Part shown: positions 1 to 8,926 of the stretch, in pieces | How the letters are laid out: each line of letters opens with the position of its first letter | Numbering within the stretch: the stretch's first letter is position 1 | Assembly (NCBI RefSeq): GCF_000730165.1 | Contig: NZ_CP022111.1 | Coordinates: forward strand, 744,001-808,000 | Reading direction: 5' to 3' | Source of the DNA: Nitrospirillum viridazoti CBAmc | GTDB lineage: Bacteria; Pseudomonadota; Alphaproteobacteria; Azospirillales; Azospirillaceae | DNA length: 64,000 nucleotides | Translations under genes and position numbers: made by a program | Notes under the pieces: model-generated | Told to the model about the DNA's origin: nothing | Seen by the model: only the letters and a program-made list of their open reading frames with translations | Database searches by the model: none

Positions 1-1400
1 CTGGGCATGACCAGCCCCAGGATGGAGATCATGCTGAGGGCCCCGCCCGCGGCGACGCCCAGGGTCAGCCGCTTCAGGCAGCCGATGCGCTCCAGCACCA
101 CGAAGGCGATGCCGGTGGCCAGCGCCAGGCCGCCGGCGACGAAGCCCGCCGGCAGGTTGGTGCCCTCCAGCCGCAGCGGCGCGCCGGCACCCAGCACAGC
201 CAGCGCGCCGGTGATGACGAGGTAGAGGACAATGACAGCCCAGCGGCCGATGCGGCCGGCCAGCGGGGGCCGGACACGCTCTTCCCGCGGAACGTTGCGG
301 TTGGCCGCCTTTTCCGCCGCCGCCTTGGCGTCGATGCGCGACAGCAGCGCCGCCATGCCCAGAAGGGCCAGGGCGGGGAAGGTGGGCAGGACGTAGTGGG
401 GCAGCTTGGTCGCCACCGCCTCGAAGATCAGCCATGTGGGCACGATCCAGGCCAGGCAAAAGCGCACGGCGTCGTCATGGCGGCGGCGCCAGGCCCAGGC
501 GGCACCCAGGCCCACCAGCAAGCTGCCCGGCCAGAAGCTGAGCCAGAAGGTGATAAGGTAATAACCCGGCGGACCGGCGTGCTTCTCCTGGCCCGAATTC
601 ACCTTTCCCAGGAACTCGTGCCCGATGGCGTCGGCGAAGAACTGCCCCTTGGTGGCGATAGCGATCAGGATGGCCCAGGGCAGCACCATGGCCAGCACGA
701 TGGCCAGGCCGGGCAGGGGGCGCAGGCTCTTCAGCCAGGACCAGTCGCGGTCGGCGAAGCCCAGGGTGACGATGCTGCCCAGCACGGGCAGTAGGATGAC
801 CGGCCCCTTGATCAGGATGCCCACGCCCAGGGCGATCCAGAAGGTCAGCGTCAGGCCCCAGGTGGGGGGCATGGGCTTGCGCCGGTCCAGGTAGATGCGG
901 CCCAGCGCGCCCATGGCGGCCACCACGGAGGCCAGCAGCACGGCGTCGGTCTTGGCCATGCGCGCCTCGACGCTCAGCAGGACGCAGACGGACATCAGCA
1001 GGGCGGCGCCGAAGCCGGCGGTGGCGCCGAACAGCAGCTGTCCCGCCCAGGCGGTCAGCAGCACGGCGGCGACGGCGCCGATCAGCGAGGGCAGGCGATA
1101 GGCCCAGATGGGCGTGGTCTCGGGGTCATGCTCGCCGGTGATGGCCTGCACGGCCGTGACCGTGGCGCTCTGCAGCCAGTGGATGCCCACCGGCTTCTTG
1201 TTGCGCGCCTCATCCTGGAAGCGGATGGACACGAAGTCGCGGGTTTCCAGCATCTGCCGCGTCGCCTGGGCGAAACGGCTCTCATCCCGGTCGAAGGGTG
1301 GGATGGTGGTGAAGCCCGGCAGGAAGGTCGCCAGCGCCAGCAGCGCCAGGATGACATAGTGCACGGGCCGCAGGACGGCGGGGCGGAAGGTGTCGTTCAT
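1..1400 (-). CDS. ArnT-like phospholipid-dependent glycosyltransferase (GT39/PMT_2), C-terminus outside window
   Basis: The frame is open from an ATG at 1400 to the left edge, so at least 466 codons are present and the C-terminus is missing. The N-terminus has one membrane segment followed by PPFDRDESRFAQA, the acidic first-loop DE motif of the ArnT/PMT_2 family, then KKPVGIHWLQ and repeated hydrophobic segments, as in inner-membrane transferases that take a sugar from a polyprenyl-phosphate carrier. The gene is the third of a minus-strand operon, 15 nt behind the LAB_N gene and downstream of an ArnC-like transferase. That context suggests sugar modification of lipid A or another envelope glycan. 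The family is secure from the motif and topology; the sugar and acceptor are not known. Confidence 0.85.
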   Translation of the reverse strand, partial: MNDTFRPAVLRPVHYVILALLALATFLPGFTTIPPFDRDESRFAQATRQMLETRDFVSIRFQDEARNKKPVGIHWLQSATVTAVQAITGEHDPETTPIWAYRLPSLIGAVAAVLLTAWAGQLLFGATAGFGAALLMSVCVLLSVEARMAKTDAVLLASVVAAMGALGRIYLDRRKPMPPTWGLTLTFWIALGVGILIKGPVILLPVLGSIVTLGFADRDWSWLKSLRPLPGLAIVLAMVLPWAILIAIATKGQFFADAIGHEFLGKVNSGQEKHAGPPGYYLITFWLSFWPGSLLVGLGAAWAWRRRHDDAVRFCLAWIVPTWLIFEAVATKLPHYVLPTFPALALLGMAALLSRIDAKAAAEKAANRNVPREERVRPPLAGRIGRWAVIVLYLVITGALAVLGAGAPLRLEGTNLPAGFVAGGLALATGIAFVVLERIGCLKRLTLGVAAGGALSMISILGLVMP

Positions 1401-1415
1401 CGATCGGGCGTCCCG

Positions 1416-1751
1416 TCAGGTCGCGGCGGCGGCTTCGGCGCGCTTGTGCTTATGGATCAGGTGCAGGTTGCGGGCATAGACCACCAGGCCGGGCAGTTGG
1501 CCGGCGATGATGACCAGGTCGGGCTTCAGCAGGCCGTACAGCAGCACCAGGGCGCCGCCCGCCAGGCTGAAATACCAGAAGGTCACGGGCACGACGCTGC
1601 GGCCGGCGCGCTCGCTGGAAATCCACTGCACGATGAAGCGCGACATGAACATGGCCTGGCCGAACAGGCCGAAGGCGGCGATCCAGCCGTTCTTGCCCAG
1701 CGCTGCCTGCCACCAGTGCATCAGGAACTGCGCGATATGGTCCCACACCAT
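1416..1751 (-). CDS. Lipid A biosynthesis N-terminal domain (LAB_N) membrane protein
   Basis: A 111-residue protein with about three hydrophobic segments, the pattern GKNGWIAAFGLFGQAMFMSRFIVQW and then PVTFWYFSLAGG, which I recognise as the LAB_N domain. In some bacteria this domain is fused to the N-terminus of a glycosyltransferase; here it is a stand-alone gene. It starts 3 nt after the stop of the ArnC-like transferase and ends 15 nt before the ArnT-like gene, so the three genes form one operon. LAB_N proteins are thought to help flip or modify undecaprenyl-linked sugars at the inner membrane; the exact role is not established. Full length for the family. Confidence 0.85.
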   Translation of the reverse strand: MVWDHIAQFLMHWWQAALGKNGWIAAFGLFGQAMFMSRFIVQWISSERAGRSVVPVTFWYFSLAGGALVLLYGLLKPDLVIIAGQLPGLVVYARNLHLIHKHKRAEAAAAT

Positions 1752-1754
1752 GGC

Positions 1755-2474
1755 TCAGACCTCCCGCACCGTGCCGGGCATGGTGTTCCGCCGCAGCATC
1801 CACAGCATGCCCAAGAGGTCGAAGAAGCCGACGAAGGCGCGGCCGATGTTGGTGTACTTGGACCGGCCGGCGTGACGCTTGCGGTCGTTGATGGGCACGT
1901 TGGCCATCTTCCAACCGCTGTAGGTGGCGACCGTGGGGATGAAGCGGTGCACCGCGTCGAACTGCGGCAGTTCCAGCATGGCCGCGCGATGGACCAGCTT
2001 GAAGCCGCAGCCCGTATCGGGGCATCCGTCGCGCAGCAGGGCGCGGCGGATGCCGTTGCCCAGGCGCGAGGTGATCTTCTTGGCCAGGGTGTCGTCGCGG
2101 CGGCGGCGGATGCCGCATACCACCTTCACCTCCGCGTCCCGTTCCACCGCCGCCAGCATGGGCGCGATGTCGCGGGGATCGTTCTGCATGTCGCCGTCGA
2201 CCATCATGATCCAGTCGGTCTTGGCGGCATGGCAGCCTGTGCGGATGGCGCGGCTCTTGCCCGCCCGCTTGCCGTGGCGCATGACGCGCACGAAGGGATA
2301 CTTGGCCTTGGCCTGCTGCAGCTCATCCGGCGTGCCGTCCGTGCTGCCGTCGTCAACGAACAGGACCTCATAGTCCCCGGGGTAGGGAGCGACGGCTTGC
2401 AGTTCTTCCAGCAGCGGCAGGATGTTCCCCTGCTCGTTCAGGACGGAAATCAGGATGGTGTAGCGCAAACCCAT
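1755..2474 (-). CDS. Glycosyltransferase family 2, ArnC/DPM1-like
   Basis: 239 residues beginning MGLRYTILISVLNEQGN, the start of a GT-A fold. The nucleotide-sugar loop VDDGSTDGT (about residues 42-50) and the DGDMQND metal-binding motif (about 97-103) are present. It should transfer a sugar from a nucleotide donor to a polyprenyl phosphate at the cytoplasmic face, supplying the downstream ArnT-like enzyme. An upstream in-frame start would add 35 residues without family similarity; I chose ATG 2474 because GAGGTG lies directly before it. Unlike E. coli ArnC there is no clear pair of C-terminal membrane helices, which suits a short DPM1-type enzyme. First gene of the three-gene operon. Confidence 0.87.
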   Translation of the reverse strand: MGLRYTILISVLNEQGNILPLLEELQAVAPYPGDYEVLFVDDGSTDGTPDELQQAKAKYPFVRVMRHGKRAGKSRAIRTGCHAAKTDWIMMVDGDMQNDPRDIAPMLAAVERDAEVKVVCGIRRRRDDTLAKKITSRLGNGIRRALLRDGCPDTGCGFKLVHRAAMLELPQFDAVHRFIPTVATYSGWKMANVPINDRKRHAGRSKYTNIGRAFVGFFDLLGMLWMLRRNTMPGTVREV

Positions 2475-2681
2475 CACCTCGGGGCACGAAGGGCATAAAA
2501 ATAGACCGGGCCGCCGCCCGGCGAAGGCGGTCCGGATCATTTGGGCCAGAAAGCTACAGATTGCCGCCAGCGTCAACAAGGGCGGCCTTGTCCCGCCGGC
2601 CGCATAGGGCAGGGGTGCCCTGCGGCGGGACGCCTTGAACGGTGCCGCCCCGGAAACTCGTGGGGGTGAGGGCTGGGGCGG

Positions 2682-3341
2682 TCAGGCCACCGAGGCCAGA
2701 GGGGCGGCCAGGGCCAGGACGTCGGCGACGCTGACGCTGCGCACGCCGGCCGCCATCCAATCACGGCGGGCGGCGGTGAGCGAGCCATGCAGGTCGATGG
2801 CGCGGCAGGCGTCTTCCACGATCAACGCCTCGAAGCCCAGGCGGGCGGCGTCGGTGGCGGAGTAGGCCACGCAATAATCCGTGGCCAGCCCGGCCAGGTA
2901 GATGCGGTGGATGCCGCGCTCCCGCAGGGCGCCGGCCAGGCCCGTCGGCGTCACCTTGTCGTTCTCGAAAAAAGCGGAGTAGCTGTCGATGTGGGGGCGG
3001 AAGCCCTTGCGCACCACCAGCTGCGCCTTCTCCACCGCCGGCGCCAGCCCGGGGTGGAACGCCGCGCCGGCGGAGCCCTGGACGCAATGGTCGGGCCACA
3101 GCATCTGCGGGCCGTAGGGCATTTGCACCATGTCATAGGGCCGGTGCCCGGGGTGGGCGCTGGCGAAGGAGAGATGGCCGGCCGGATGCCAGTCCTGGGT
3201 CAGGATGACGGTGTTGAAATGGGCCGCCAAGTCGTTGGCCGGCTCCACCACCGCGTCGCCGTCCTTAACCGCCAGGGCGCCCCCGGGACAGAAGTCATTC
3301 TGAATATCGATCAGGATCAAGGCATCGGTGTCAGTGTGCAT
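2682..3341 (-). CDS. pncA: Nicotinamidase (pyrazinamidase) PncA
   Basis: 219 residues of the isochorismatase-like hydrolase fold. It converts nicotinamide to nicotinate and ammonia for the NAD salvage pathway in the cytoplasm. The catalytic triad is visible: Asp12 in LIDIQNDF, Lys112 in VVRKGF, Cys157 in ATDYCVA. Metal ligands are Asp50, His52 and His56 in TQDWHPAGH, with His85 in WPDHC. Length is normal for bacterial PncA. It is a single gene on the minus strand, with rne upstream in the same orientation but separated by a terminator at about 3477-3508, so it probably has its own promoter in 3342-3470. Confidence 0.95.
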   Translation of the reverse strand: MHTDTDALILIDIQNDFCPGGALAVKDGDAVVEPANDLAAHFNTVILTQDWHPAGHLSFASAHPGHRPYDMVQMPYGPQMLWPDHCVQGSAGAAFHPGLAPAVEKAQLVVRKGFRPHIDSYSAFFENDKVTPTGLAGALRERGIHRIYLAGLATDYCVAYSATDAARLGFEALIVEDACRAIDLHGSLTAARRDWMAAGVRSVSVADVLALAAPLASVA

Positions 3342-3402
3342 GAGGACGACCTAGCGTTAAAAAAGGGCAATTTCCGCGAGAAGGGCGAGTCGCGGGATGG
3401 CG

Positions 3403-3462
3403 TTCAGTGAACATCGTGCCCAAAGGCACCGTCGCCTTCACACGGGGAACCCATTCACTGAA
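3403..3462. repeat. 9-bp inverted repeat pair between pncA and rne
   Basis: TTCAGTGAA at 3403-3411 and its exact reverse complement TTCACTGAA at 3454-3462, 42 nt apart, both also near-palindromic. They lie 60-120 nt upstream of pncA, where an operator could sit. No function can be assigned from sequence alone. Confidence 0.3.
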
Positions 3463-3476
3463 ACACATCGTACATG

Positions 3477-3508
3477 AAAAAACCCTCCCGAACCGCAGTT
3501 CGGGAGGG
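3477..3508 (-). terminator. Intrinsic terminator of rne
   Basis: A perfect 11-bp stem (3483-3493 with 3498-3508) closing a 4-nt loop (cgca). Read on the minus strand it is followed by six T (AAAAAA at 3477-3482 on the plus strand). It lies about 50 nt beyond the rne stop codon and separates rne from pncA. Confidence 0.9.
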
Positions 3509-3555
3509 CTGATTCTTTTAGGATTATGGCACTAGGCCCTCTGTCCAGCAGGGGC

Positions 3556-6500
3556 TTACTTCAGGATACGGTTCCACCAGCCCTTCCTGGGCTGCTCCAC
3601 CACCGGGTTCAGCTCCACCGAAGGGTGGACCTCCGGGGTGGCCGTCTCGGAAGACGTGGCCTCGGGCGCAGGCTCCACCGCCACCGCCACCGGCTCGGGC
3701 GCCGCGATGGGGGCGACGGGCTCGGCCACCGCCGGCGCTTGCTCGGCGACCGGAGCATCAGCCGGGGCGTCCACGGGGGCTGCCTTCTTGCGGCTGCGGG
3801 TGGCGCGCTTGGGCTTGGCCGGAGCCTCCTCCGCGACCGGCTCGGCGGCAGGGGCCGCTTCGACCGGTGCGGCCTCGGCCACCGGGGCTTCGGCGGCAGG
3901 GGCCTCCTCCGCCACCGGTGCGGCCTTCTTGCGGCTGCGCGTGGCGCGCTTGGGCTTGGCGGGGGCTTCTTCCGCGACCGGCTCGGCGGCGGGGGCCGCT
4001 TCGACCGGTGCGGCCTCGGCCACCAGAACCTCGGCGACCGGCGTGTCCACCGGGGCGGCCTCGGTGGTGGTGGTCTCCACCGGCTCGGTGGCCGGCACAG
4101 GCACGGCCTCGCCTTCGGCCGGGATGGTCACGCCCTCGGCGTCGACAGCGTCCTCGCCCTCGGCACCACCCTCATGATCCTCACCCTCGGCCGCGCCCTC
4201 GACGCCATGGCGGCCGCGACGGCGACCGCCGCGCTTGCCGCGCCGGCGCTTCTTGCGCTCGCCATTGGCGTCATCACCATCGGCCGCTTCCGCGGATTCG
4301 GCGCCTTCGCCATCAGCATCCTCGGCAACGGCCAGGTCGGCCTCTTCGACGGGCTGCTCACCCTCGGCCGCTTCCACGGCCTGCGGCGCGCCCTCATACC
4401 GGTCCTGAGCACCGCCACGACGGCGGCGGCGGCGACGGCGGCGATCCTGGCCATTGCCTTCGCCGTTGGCAGCCTCGGCCGTGGTCTCCTCGATCTCCTC
4501 TTCGGCGACCTCGTCCTCCACCTCGTCCACGTGCTCCAGCGCACGATCGGTCTCGGCATAGATGCGCTCGGCGCTCACGGCGGCGGCGGGCTGGTCGTCG
4601 GCCGCAGTGCGGGCGCGGATGCGTTCCAGACGGTGGTCCGGCGGCACCAGGCTGTCGTCGGCCGACAGGAAGACGCGGAAGCCGTAGCGGCGTTCGATGG
4701 CCGTCAGGGCGTCGCGCTTCTGGTTCAGGATGTACAGGGTGACCGAGCTGGCGGCTGTCACCGTGATCTCGGTGGAGCGCCGGCGGATGCCTTCATCCTC
4801 GATGGCGCGCAGAACGGCCAGCGCGGCGCTTTCCAGCGAGCGCACCATGCCGGTGCCCTCACAATGCGGGCAGCGCTCGAAGTTGATTTCCTGCAGCGAC
4901 GGGCGCAGGCGCTGACGCGACAGCTCCATCAGGCCGAAGGGCGAGATACGGCCCAGCTGGATGCGCGCCCGGTCGGCCTTCATGGCCTCCTTCAGGCGCT
5001 TCTCGACGGCGGCGTTATTGCGGCCGTCCTCCATGTCGATGAAGTCGATGACGATCAGGCCGGCCAGATCGCGCAGGCGCAGCTGGCGGGCCACCTCCTC
5101 GGCGGCCTCCAGGTTGGTGCGCAGCGCCGTCTCTTCGATGTTCCGCTCCTTGGTGGCGCGGCCGGAGTTGACGTCGATGGCGACCAGGGCTTCCGTCTGG
5201 TTGATGACGATGTACCCGCCGGAGCGCAGCTGCACCACCGGGTTGAACATGGCGTCGATCTGGTTGTCCACCTGGAAACGGTGGAACAGCGGAATGTCGT
5301 CCGTATAGAGCTGGATCTTCTTGGCGTGGCTGGGCATCAGCATGCGCATGAAGTCCTTGGCGGTGCGGTAGCCCGCCGCGCCCTCCACATGCACCTCGTC
5401 GATGTCGCTGGCGTACAGGTCGCGGATGGACCGCTTGATGAGGTTCGCTTCCTCATAGATCAGTGCCGGCGCCACCGCTTGCATGGTCTGCTCGCGGATG
5501 TTGTCCCACAGGCGCATCAGGTACTCGAGGTCGCGCTTGATCTCCTGCTTGGACCGTTCCATGCCCGCGGTGCGCAGGATGACGGCCATGCCCTTCGGGA
5601 TGTCCAGCTCCTCCAACAACTCCTTCAGGCGCTTGCGATCCTGCGGGTTGGTGATCTTCCGGCTGATGCCGCCGCCCCGGGGGGTGTTGGGCATCAGGAC
5701 GCAGTAGCGGCCGGGCAGGGACAGGTAGGTGGTCAGGGCCGCACCCTTGGTGCCGCGCTCTTCCTTCGTCACCTGCACCAGCAGGATCTGCCGGCGGCGG
5801 ATGACTTCCTGGATTTTGTAAGAGCGCAGCGAGCGCGGACGGCGGCGTTCCTCGCCCTCCTCGTCGGCGTGCGCGGCCTCGCCATGGTGGCCGTTCTCCT
5901 GCGGGGCGCGATCCCCGCCGCGATCGTTACGGCCGCGACGGCCCCGGCGGCCGCGGTGACGGCGGCGGTCGCCACCCTGGCGGGCATTCTCGCCCTCGGT
6001 GGTCTCACCCTCGGCGGCCTCGCCGTCTTCACCCTCGTCACCGTCTTCGACGTCGTCGTCGCCTTCGGTGAAGTCCGCACCCTCGGCGAACTCGGCAGTT
6101 TCGCCATCGGCGTCGCCGGTGGTGGCGTGTTCCGCCGGCAGATCCTCGGTGATGTAGGGCTGCTCAATGGTCAGGGGCTGGGCCGGGGGCACGTAGGCCT
6201 CTTCCGGATGACCCTCCGGCACCACCAGGTCGGTGGCCACGGTTTCATGCGCGCCAACCTCGTCGGCCACCGCCTCATAAGCGGCGGCCGGGGCGGCTTC
6301 GCCTTCCTCATAGCTCACGGCGGAGGCGCCGGCTTCCAGCAGAGGCGGGTGCTCCGCCGCGTGCAGGGCCTCCTCCTCCTCGTGCTCCATCGCCTCGCGC
6401 TCGCGCTCCAGCTCCTCCTGCTCCCGCAGCAGGGCTTCGCGGTCGGCGACCGGGATGCGGTAGTAGTCGGGATGGATTTCGGAGAAGGCGAGGAAGCCGT

Positions 6501-6696
6501 GGCGGTTGCCGCCGTATTCCACGAAAGCCGCCTGCAGCGACGGCTCCACCCGGATCACCTTGGCAAGATAGATATTGCCCTTCAGCTGCTTCCGGCTGGC
6601 GATTTCGAAATCAAGCTCGTCCAGCTTGTTACCATTGACCACGACAACCCGGGTCTGCTCCGGATGCGTGGCGTCGACAAGCATACGCTTGGCCAT
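3556..6696 (-). CDS. rne: Ribonuclease E (Rne/Rng family)
   Basis: 1046 residues. RNase E is the main endonuclease of mRNA decay and rRNA/tRNA processing and the scaffold of the degradosome. The N-terminus MAKRMLVDATHPEQTRVVVV opens the S1/RNase H part; a long acidic insert of about 170 residues (about 110-280) interrupts the S1 region, as in other alphaproteobacteria. The catalytic half keeps VAIDVNSGR and VIDFIDMED (metal-binding Asp residues), and the Zn-link appears as ERCPHCEGTG. The C-terminal third is low-complexity, with Arg-rich RNA-binding tracts, Glu/Ala/Pro-rich segments and a duplicated 34-residue block; it ends RKGWWNRILK. A stop in the low-complexity tail would be tolerated, but none is seen. 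Confidence 0.97.
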   Translation of the reverse strand: MAKRMLVDATHPEQTRVVVVNGNKLDELDFEIASRKQLKGNIYLAKVIRVEPSLQAAFVEYGGNRHGFLAFSEIHPDYYRIPVADREALLREQEELEREREAMEHEEEEALHAAEHPPLLEAGASAVSYEEGEAAPAAAYEAVADEVGAHETVATDLVVPEGHPEEAYVPPAQPLTIEQPYITEDLPAEHATTGDADGETAEFAEGADFTEGDDDVEDGDEGEDGEAAEGETTEGENARQGGDRRRHRGRRGRRGRNDRGGDRAPQENGHHGEAAHADEEGEERRRPRSLRSYKIQEVIRRRQILLVQVTKEERGTKGAALTTYLSLPGRYCVLMPNTPRGGGISRKITNPQDRKRLKELLEELDIPKGMAVILRTAGMERSKQEIKRDLEYLMRLWDNIREQTMQAVAPALIYEEANLIKRSIRDLYASDIDEVHVEGAAGYRTAKDFMRMLMPSHAKKIQLYTDDIPLFHRFQVDNQIDAMFNPVVQLRSGGYIVINQTEALVAIDVNSGRATKERNIEETALRTNLEAAEEVARQLRLRDLAGLIVIDFIDMEDGRNNAAVEKRLKEAMKADRARIQLGRISPFGLMELSRQRLRPSLQEINFERCPHCEGTGMVRSLESAALAVLRAIEDEGIRRRSTEITVTAASSVTLYILNQKRDALTAIERRYGFRVFLSADDSLVPPDHRLERIRARTAADDQPAAAVSAERIYAETDRALEHVDEVEDEVAEEEIEETTAEAANGEGNGQDRRRRRRRRRGGAQDRYEGAPQAVEAAEGEQPVEEADLAVAEDADGEGAESAEAADGDDANGERKKRRRGKRGGRRRGRHGVEGAAEGEDHEGGAEGEDAVDAEGVTIPAEGEAVPVPATEPVETTTTEAAPVDTPVAEVLVAEAAPVEAAPAAEPVAEEAPAKPKRATRSRKKAAPVAEEAPAAEAPVAEAAPVEAAPAAEPVAEEAPAKPKRATRSRKKAAPVDAPADAPVAEQAPAVAEPVAPIAAPEPVAVAVEPAPEATSSETATPEVHPSVELNPVVEQPRKGWWNRILK
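3782..4024 (-). repeat. Direct duplication of a 102-bp block inside rne
   Basis: Two near-identical 102-bp copies (3782-3883 and 3923-4024, period 141 bp, multiple of 3) encode the same Ala/Glu/Pro-rich stretch ending in the basic KPKRATRSRKKAAPV motif. It duplicates one putative RNA- or membrane-binding basic patch in the disordered C-terminal scaffold. Confidence 0.85.
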
Positions 6697-7226
6697 TTTT
6701 TATCCTCATGGCACAGAGACGGCCGGCCCGCGCGACGAACGGGTTGACCGGTGTGCCACCGTTTAGTGCCGAAGCATCGGGTCCCCATCGCCGCCGAGGA
6801 AAGAACACCCCGAAACGGCGCTTCCAGGAAGCGGCCAGCGGGGGGGCGGGCGACCGGAACCTGGCGCCGGCCCAGACTTTCAAAGGGGCCAGCGCCGGCT
6901 TCGTGGTTTCACAGGACCGAGCATCCTTCCAGGCGTCACGCCCACGGATCGCATCACAGCGGACTTGGCTGGCTGCGGCACGAAACCCGGGGGCGACGCC
7001 CCGCCCCGGGGAGGGGCGGGCCAGGATACTGGTTGTCGCGAATTCAAGATAAACACGGGGTGGCCCATACTACAATGAAAGAATCACAGTCCCCGCAGTG
7101 CGCCCCTTGGGGGGGGAACGGGACAGGTCATGACGCGGGCGTCGATTGCAGCAGGCGCCGGGCCGGTATCGGTGCCGCTCCGGCGCCACCTATCCGTCGT
7201 TTCTTAGACAAGATCTCATGATCATG
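6697..7226. other. Long divergent intergenic region: rne leader and amiC upstream region
   Basis: About 530 nt without a convincing gene between divergent rne and the amidase gene. It includes a GC hairpin (CCCGCCCC 7000-7007 with GGGGCGGG 7013-7020). A long untranslated leader upstream of rne is known from E. coli, where it mediates RNase E autoregulation; a similar role here is only inference. I saw no clear rne promoter. Confidence 0.5.
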
Positions 7227-7227
7227 C

Positions 7228-7257
7228 TTGAAGCGGTTGATTCAAGGGCGGTATAAG
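7228..7257 (+). promoter_or_regulatory. Candidate sigma70-type promoter of the amidase gene
   Basis: TTGAAG (7228-7233), 18-nt spacer, TATAAG (7252-7257). A 6-bp inverted repeat CTTGAA/TTCAAG (7227-7232, 7241-7246) overlaps it and could be an operator. Transcription would start near 7264, which puts the GTG at 7263 in doubt and favours a start slightly downstream. Confidence 0.45.
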
Positions 7258-7262
7258 GCCGG

Positions 7263-8780
7263 GTGCTGAGCCCGTCTCGTTCTGTTTCGGGGGGATGTGT
7301 CTTGTCCGCCTTTGGGCGCCGACACTGTTTGTTCTGGGGGCACCGGGGGACGCGGCGCGCGGCCCTGGCCGGGACCCTGGCGGGCACCCTCAGCCTGATA
7401 TCCGCGATCATTCCCATGACGGTTTCCGCCGGCAGCCTGGGCACTCTAGACATGGCCCAGACCCAGGTGGCGCAGGCGCAAGTACTGCGCGTGCCATCCG
7501 CGCCCAAGCGCAGCGCGGTGCTGGCCGTGCGCTTGGGGTTGCAGGGCGACGAGACCCGCTTCGTCCTGGAGATGAGCGAGCGCACCGATTACCGCGTGGC
7601 CACCTCGGTCAGCCCGACGCGGGTGGTCATCGATCTGCCAGCGGTCAATTGGCAGGCGGCCCTGCCCGGGGCCGGCCGGGGCCTGGTTAAGGCCGTCCGC
7701 ATGACCAGCAGCCTGACCGGGTCGGCCCAGGTGGTGCTGGAAACCGATGGCCCGGTGCGCGTGGCCAACGCCGATTTCCTGCCGGCGCGTGACGGCCATC
7801 CGCCGCGCCTGGTGCTGGACCTGGCCCACGGCGATCTGGGCAGCCTGATGGCGGCCGTCGCCGGCCCATCCGCACCGCCGCCACCCCGCGCGGAAGAGAA
7901 GGCCGTCGCCGTCTTGCCGGAGGCGCCGCCGCCGGGCGTTCCGTCCGTGGGGGCCGCCGTGGTGCCCGCCGCCAACCGCGTGGGCGCCCTGCCCACACTG
8001 CCGTCCGATCCGCCGCCCCCGCCCAAGGCGGCGCCGGTGGTGATGGTGCCGCCAGCGCCGGGCGCCAAGCCCACCCTGCGCGACCGCACGCCCCTGATCG
8101 TGCTGGACCCCGGCCACGGCGGCGACGATCCGGGCGCGACATCCGTCACCGGCGCTTATGAGAAGGACATCACGCTGGCCATGGCCCGGGCGGTGGCCCG
8201 CGCGCTGGAGGCCACCGGCCGCTACCGCGTGGCGCTGACCCGGGACAGCGACGTCTTCATCCCCCTGCGCGAGCGGCCCGGCAAGGCGCGGGCGCTGGGG
8301 GCCGACCTGTTCATCTCGCTGCATGCCGACATCGTGGTGGGGCGGCCGGTGCGCGGCCTGTCGGTCTACACCCTGTCGGACAAGGCCACCGACCGTGAGG
8401 CCGACATGCTGGCCCAGCGCGAAAACCGGTCCGACGCCATCGTCGGCATGGATTTGGCGGACCAAAGCGCGCAGGTGGCCAGCATCCTGATCGACTTGGC
8501 GCAGCGCGATACCCGCAACCAGTCCCGTCGCCTGGCCAACCTGGTGGTGGAGTCGGTGGGGCGCGACATCACGCTGTTGAACTCGCCCCTGCGCTCCGCC
8601 GGTTTCGCCGTGCTGACCGCGCCCGACGTGCCCGCCATCCTGGTGGAGATGGGGTACCTCTCCCATCCCACCGACGCCCGCCTGCTGGCTTCGGACAGCC
8701 ATCGCCGCCGTTTCGCCGCCGACCTGGTGCGCGCAATCGACGGCTATTTTGGGCCGCGCCGCTCCCGCTCACGCAAATAA
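7263..8780 (+). CDS. N-acetylmuramoyl-L-alanine amidase with AMIN domain (AmiC-type)
   Basis: 505 residues from GTG 7263. An N-terminal hydrophobic export segment precedes an AMIN domain (about 70-185), which targets peptidoglycan at the septum, a Pro-rich linker (about 200-270) and an Amidase_3 catalytic domain (about 275-500). Zinc ligands are seen in LDPGHGG (His), GAYEKD (Glu) and SLHAD (His); the catalytic Glu is in VEMGYLS. It cleaves the amide between MurNAc and the stem peptide during daughter-cell separation in the periplasm. TTG 7302, preceded by GGGGGGA, is an alternative start that fits the promoter position better. It precedes the PBP1A gene in the same orientation, a common arrangement. 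Confidence 0.92.
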   Translation: MLSPSRSVSGGCVLSAFGRRHCLFWGHRGTRRAALAGTLAGTLSLISAIIPMTVSAGSLGTLDMAQTQVAQAQVLRVPSAPKRSAVLAVRLGLQGDETRFVLEMSERTDYRVATSVSPTRVVIDLPAVNWQAALPGAGRGLVKAVRMTSSLTGSAQVVLETDGPVRVANADFLPARDGHPPRLVLDLAHGDLGSLMAAVAGPSAPPPPRAEEKAVAVLPEAPPPGVPSVGAAVVPAANRVGALPTLPSDPPPPPKAAPVVMVPPAPGAKPTLRDRTPLIVLDPGHGGDDPGATSVTGAYEKDITLAMARAVARALEATGRYRVALTRDSDVFIPLRERPGKARALGADLFISLHADIVVGRPVRGLSVYTLSDKATDREADMLAQRENRSDAIVGMDLADQSAQVASILIDLAQRDTRNQSRRLANLVVESVGRDITLLNSPLRSAGFAVLTAPDVPAILVEMGYLSHPTDARLLASDSHRRRFAADLVRAIDGYFGPRRSRSRK

Positions 8781-8926
8781 GCCACACTCGACGCAATAAC
8801 CTGTCGCCGGCAGTCGTGCGCCTGGGGCATGCGCGCCGCCGCCGCCCGGACGGCGACAGGGCGGGCGCTTCCTGCTAGGGTGCGGCCGTCTTTCGGTCTT
8901 ATCGCCTGCGGGTGTCGGTCGGTTCC

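Noticed and set aside
1128-2498. 456-codon plus-strand frame
   Set aside because: Covers three minus-strand genes with good motifs; composition is that of an antisense shadow.
3782-4024. Possible CRISPR or satellite array in the rne region
   Set aside because: Only two copies, in frame with the protein and in a low-complexity tail; no spacer structure.
3526-6747. 1073-codon open frame on the plus strand
   Set aside because: It is fully antisense to rne. Low-complexity, GC-rich coding DNA keeps the opposite frame free of stops; its translation is repetitive Gly/Arg/His without any domain.
7000-7020. GC hairpin in the rne/amiC gap considered as a terminator
   Set aside because: No T-run on either strand and it lies between divergent genes, where no transcript needs ending.
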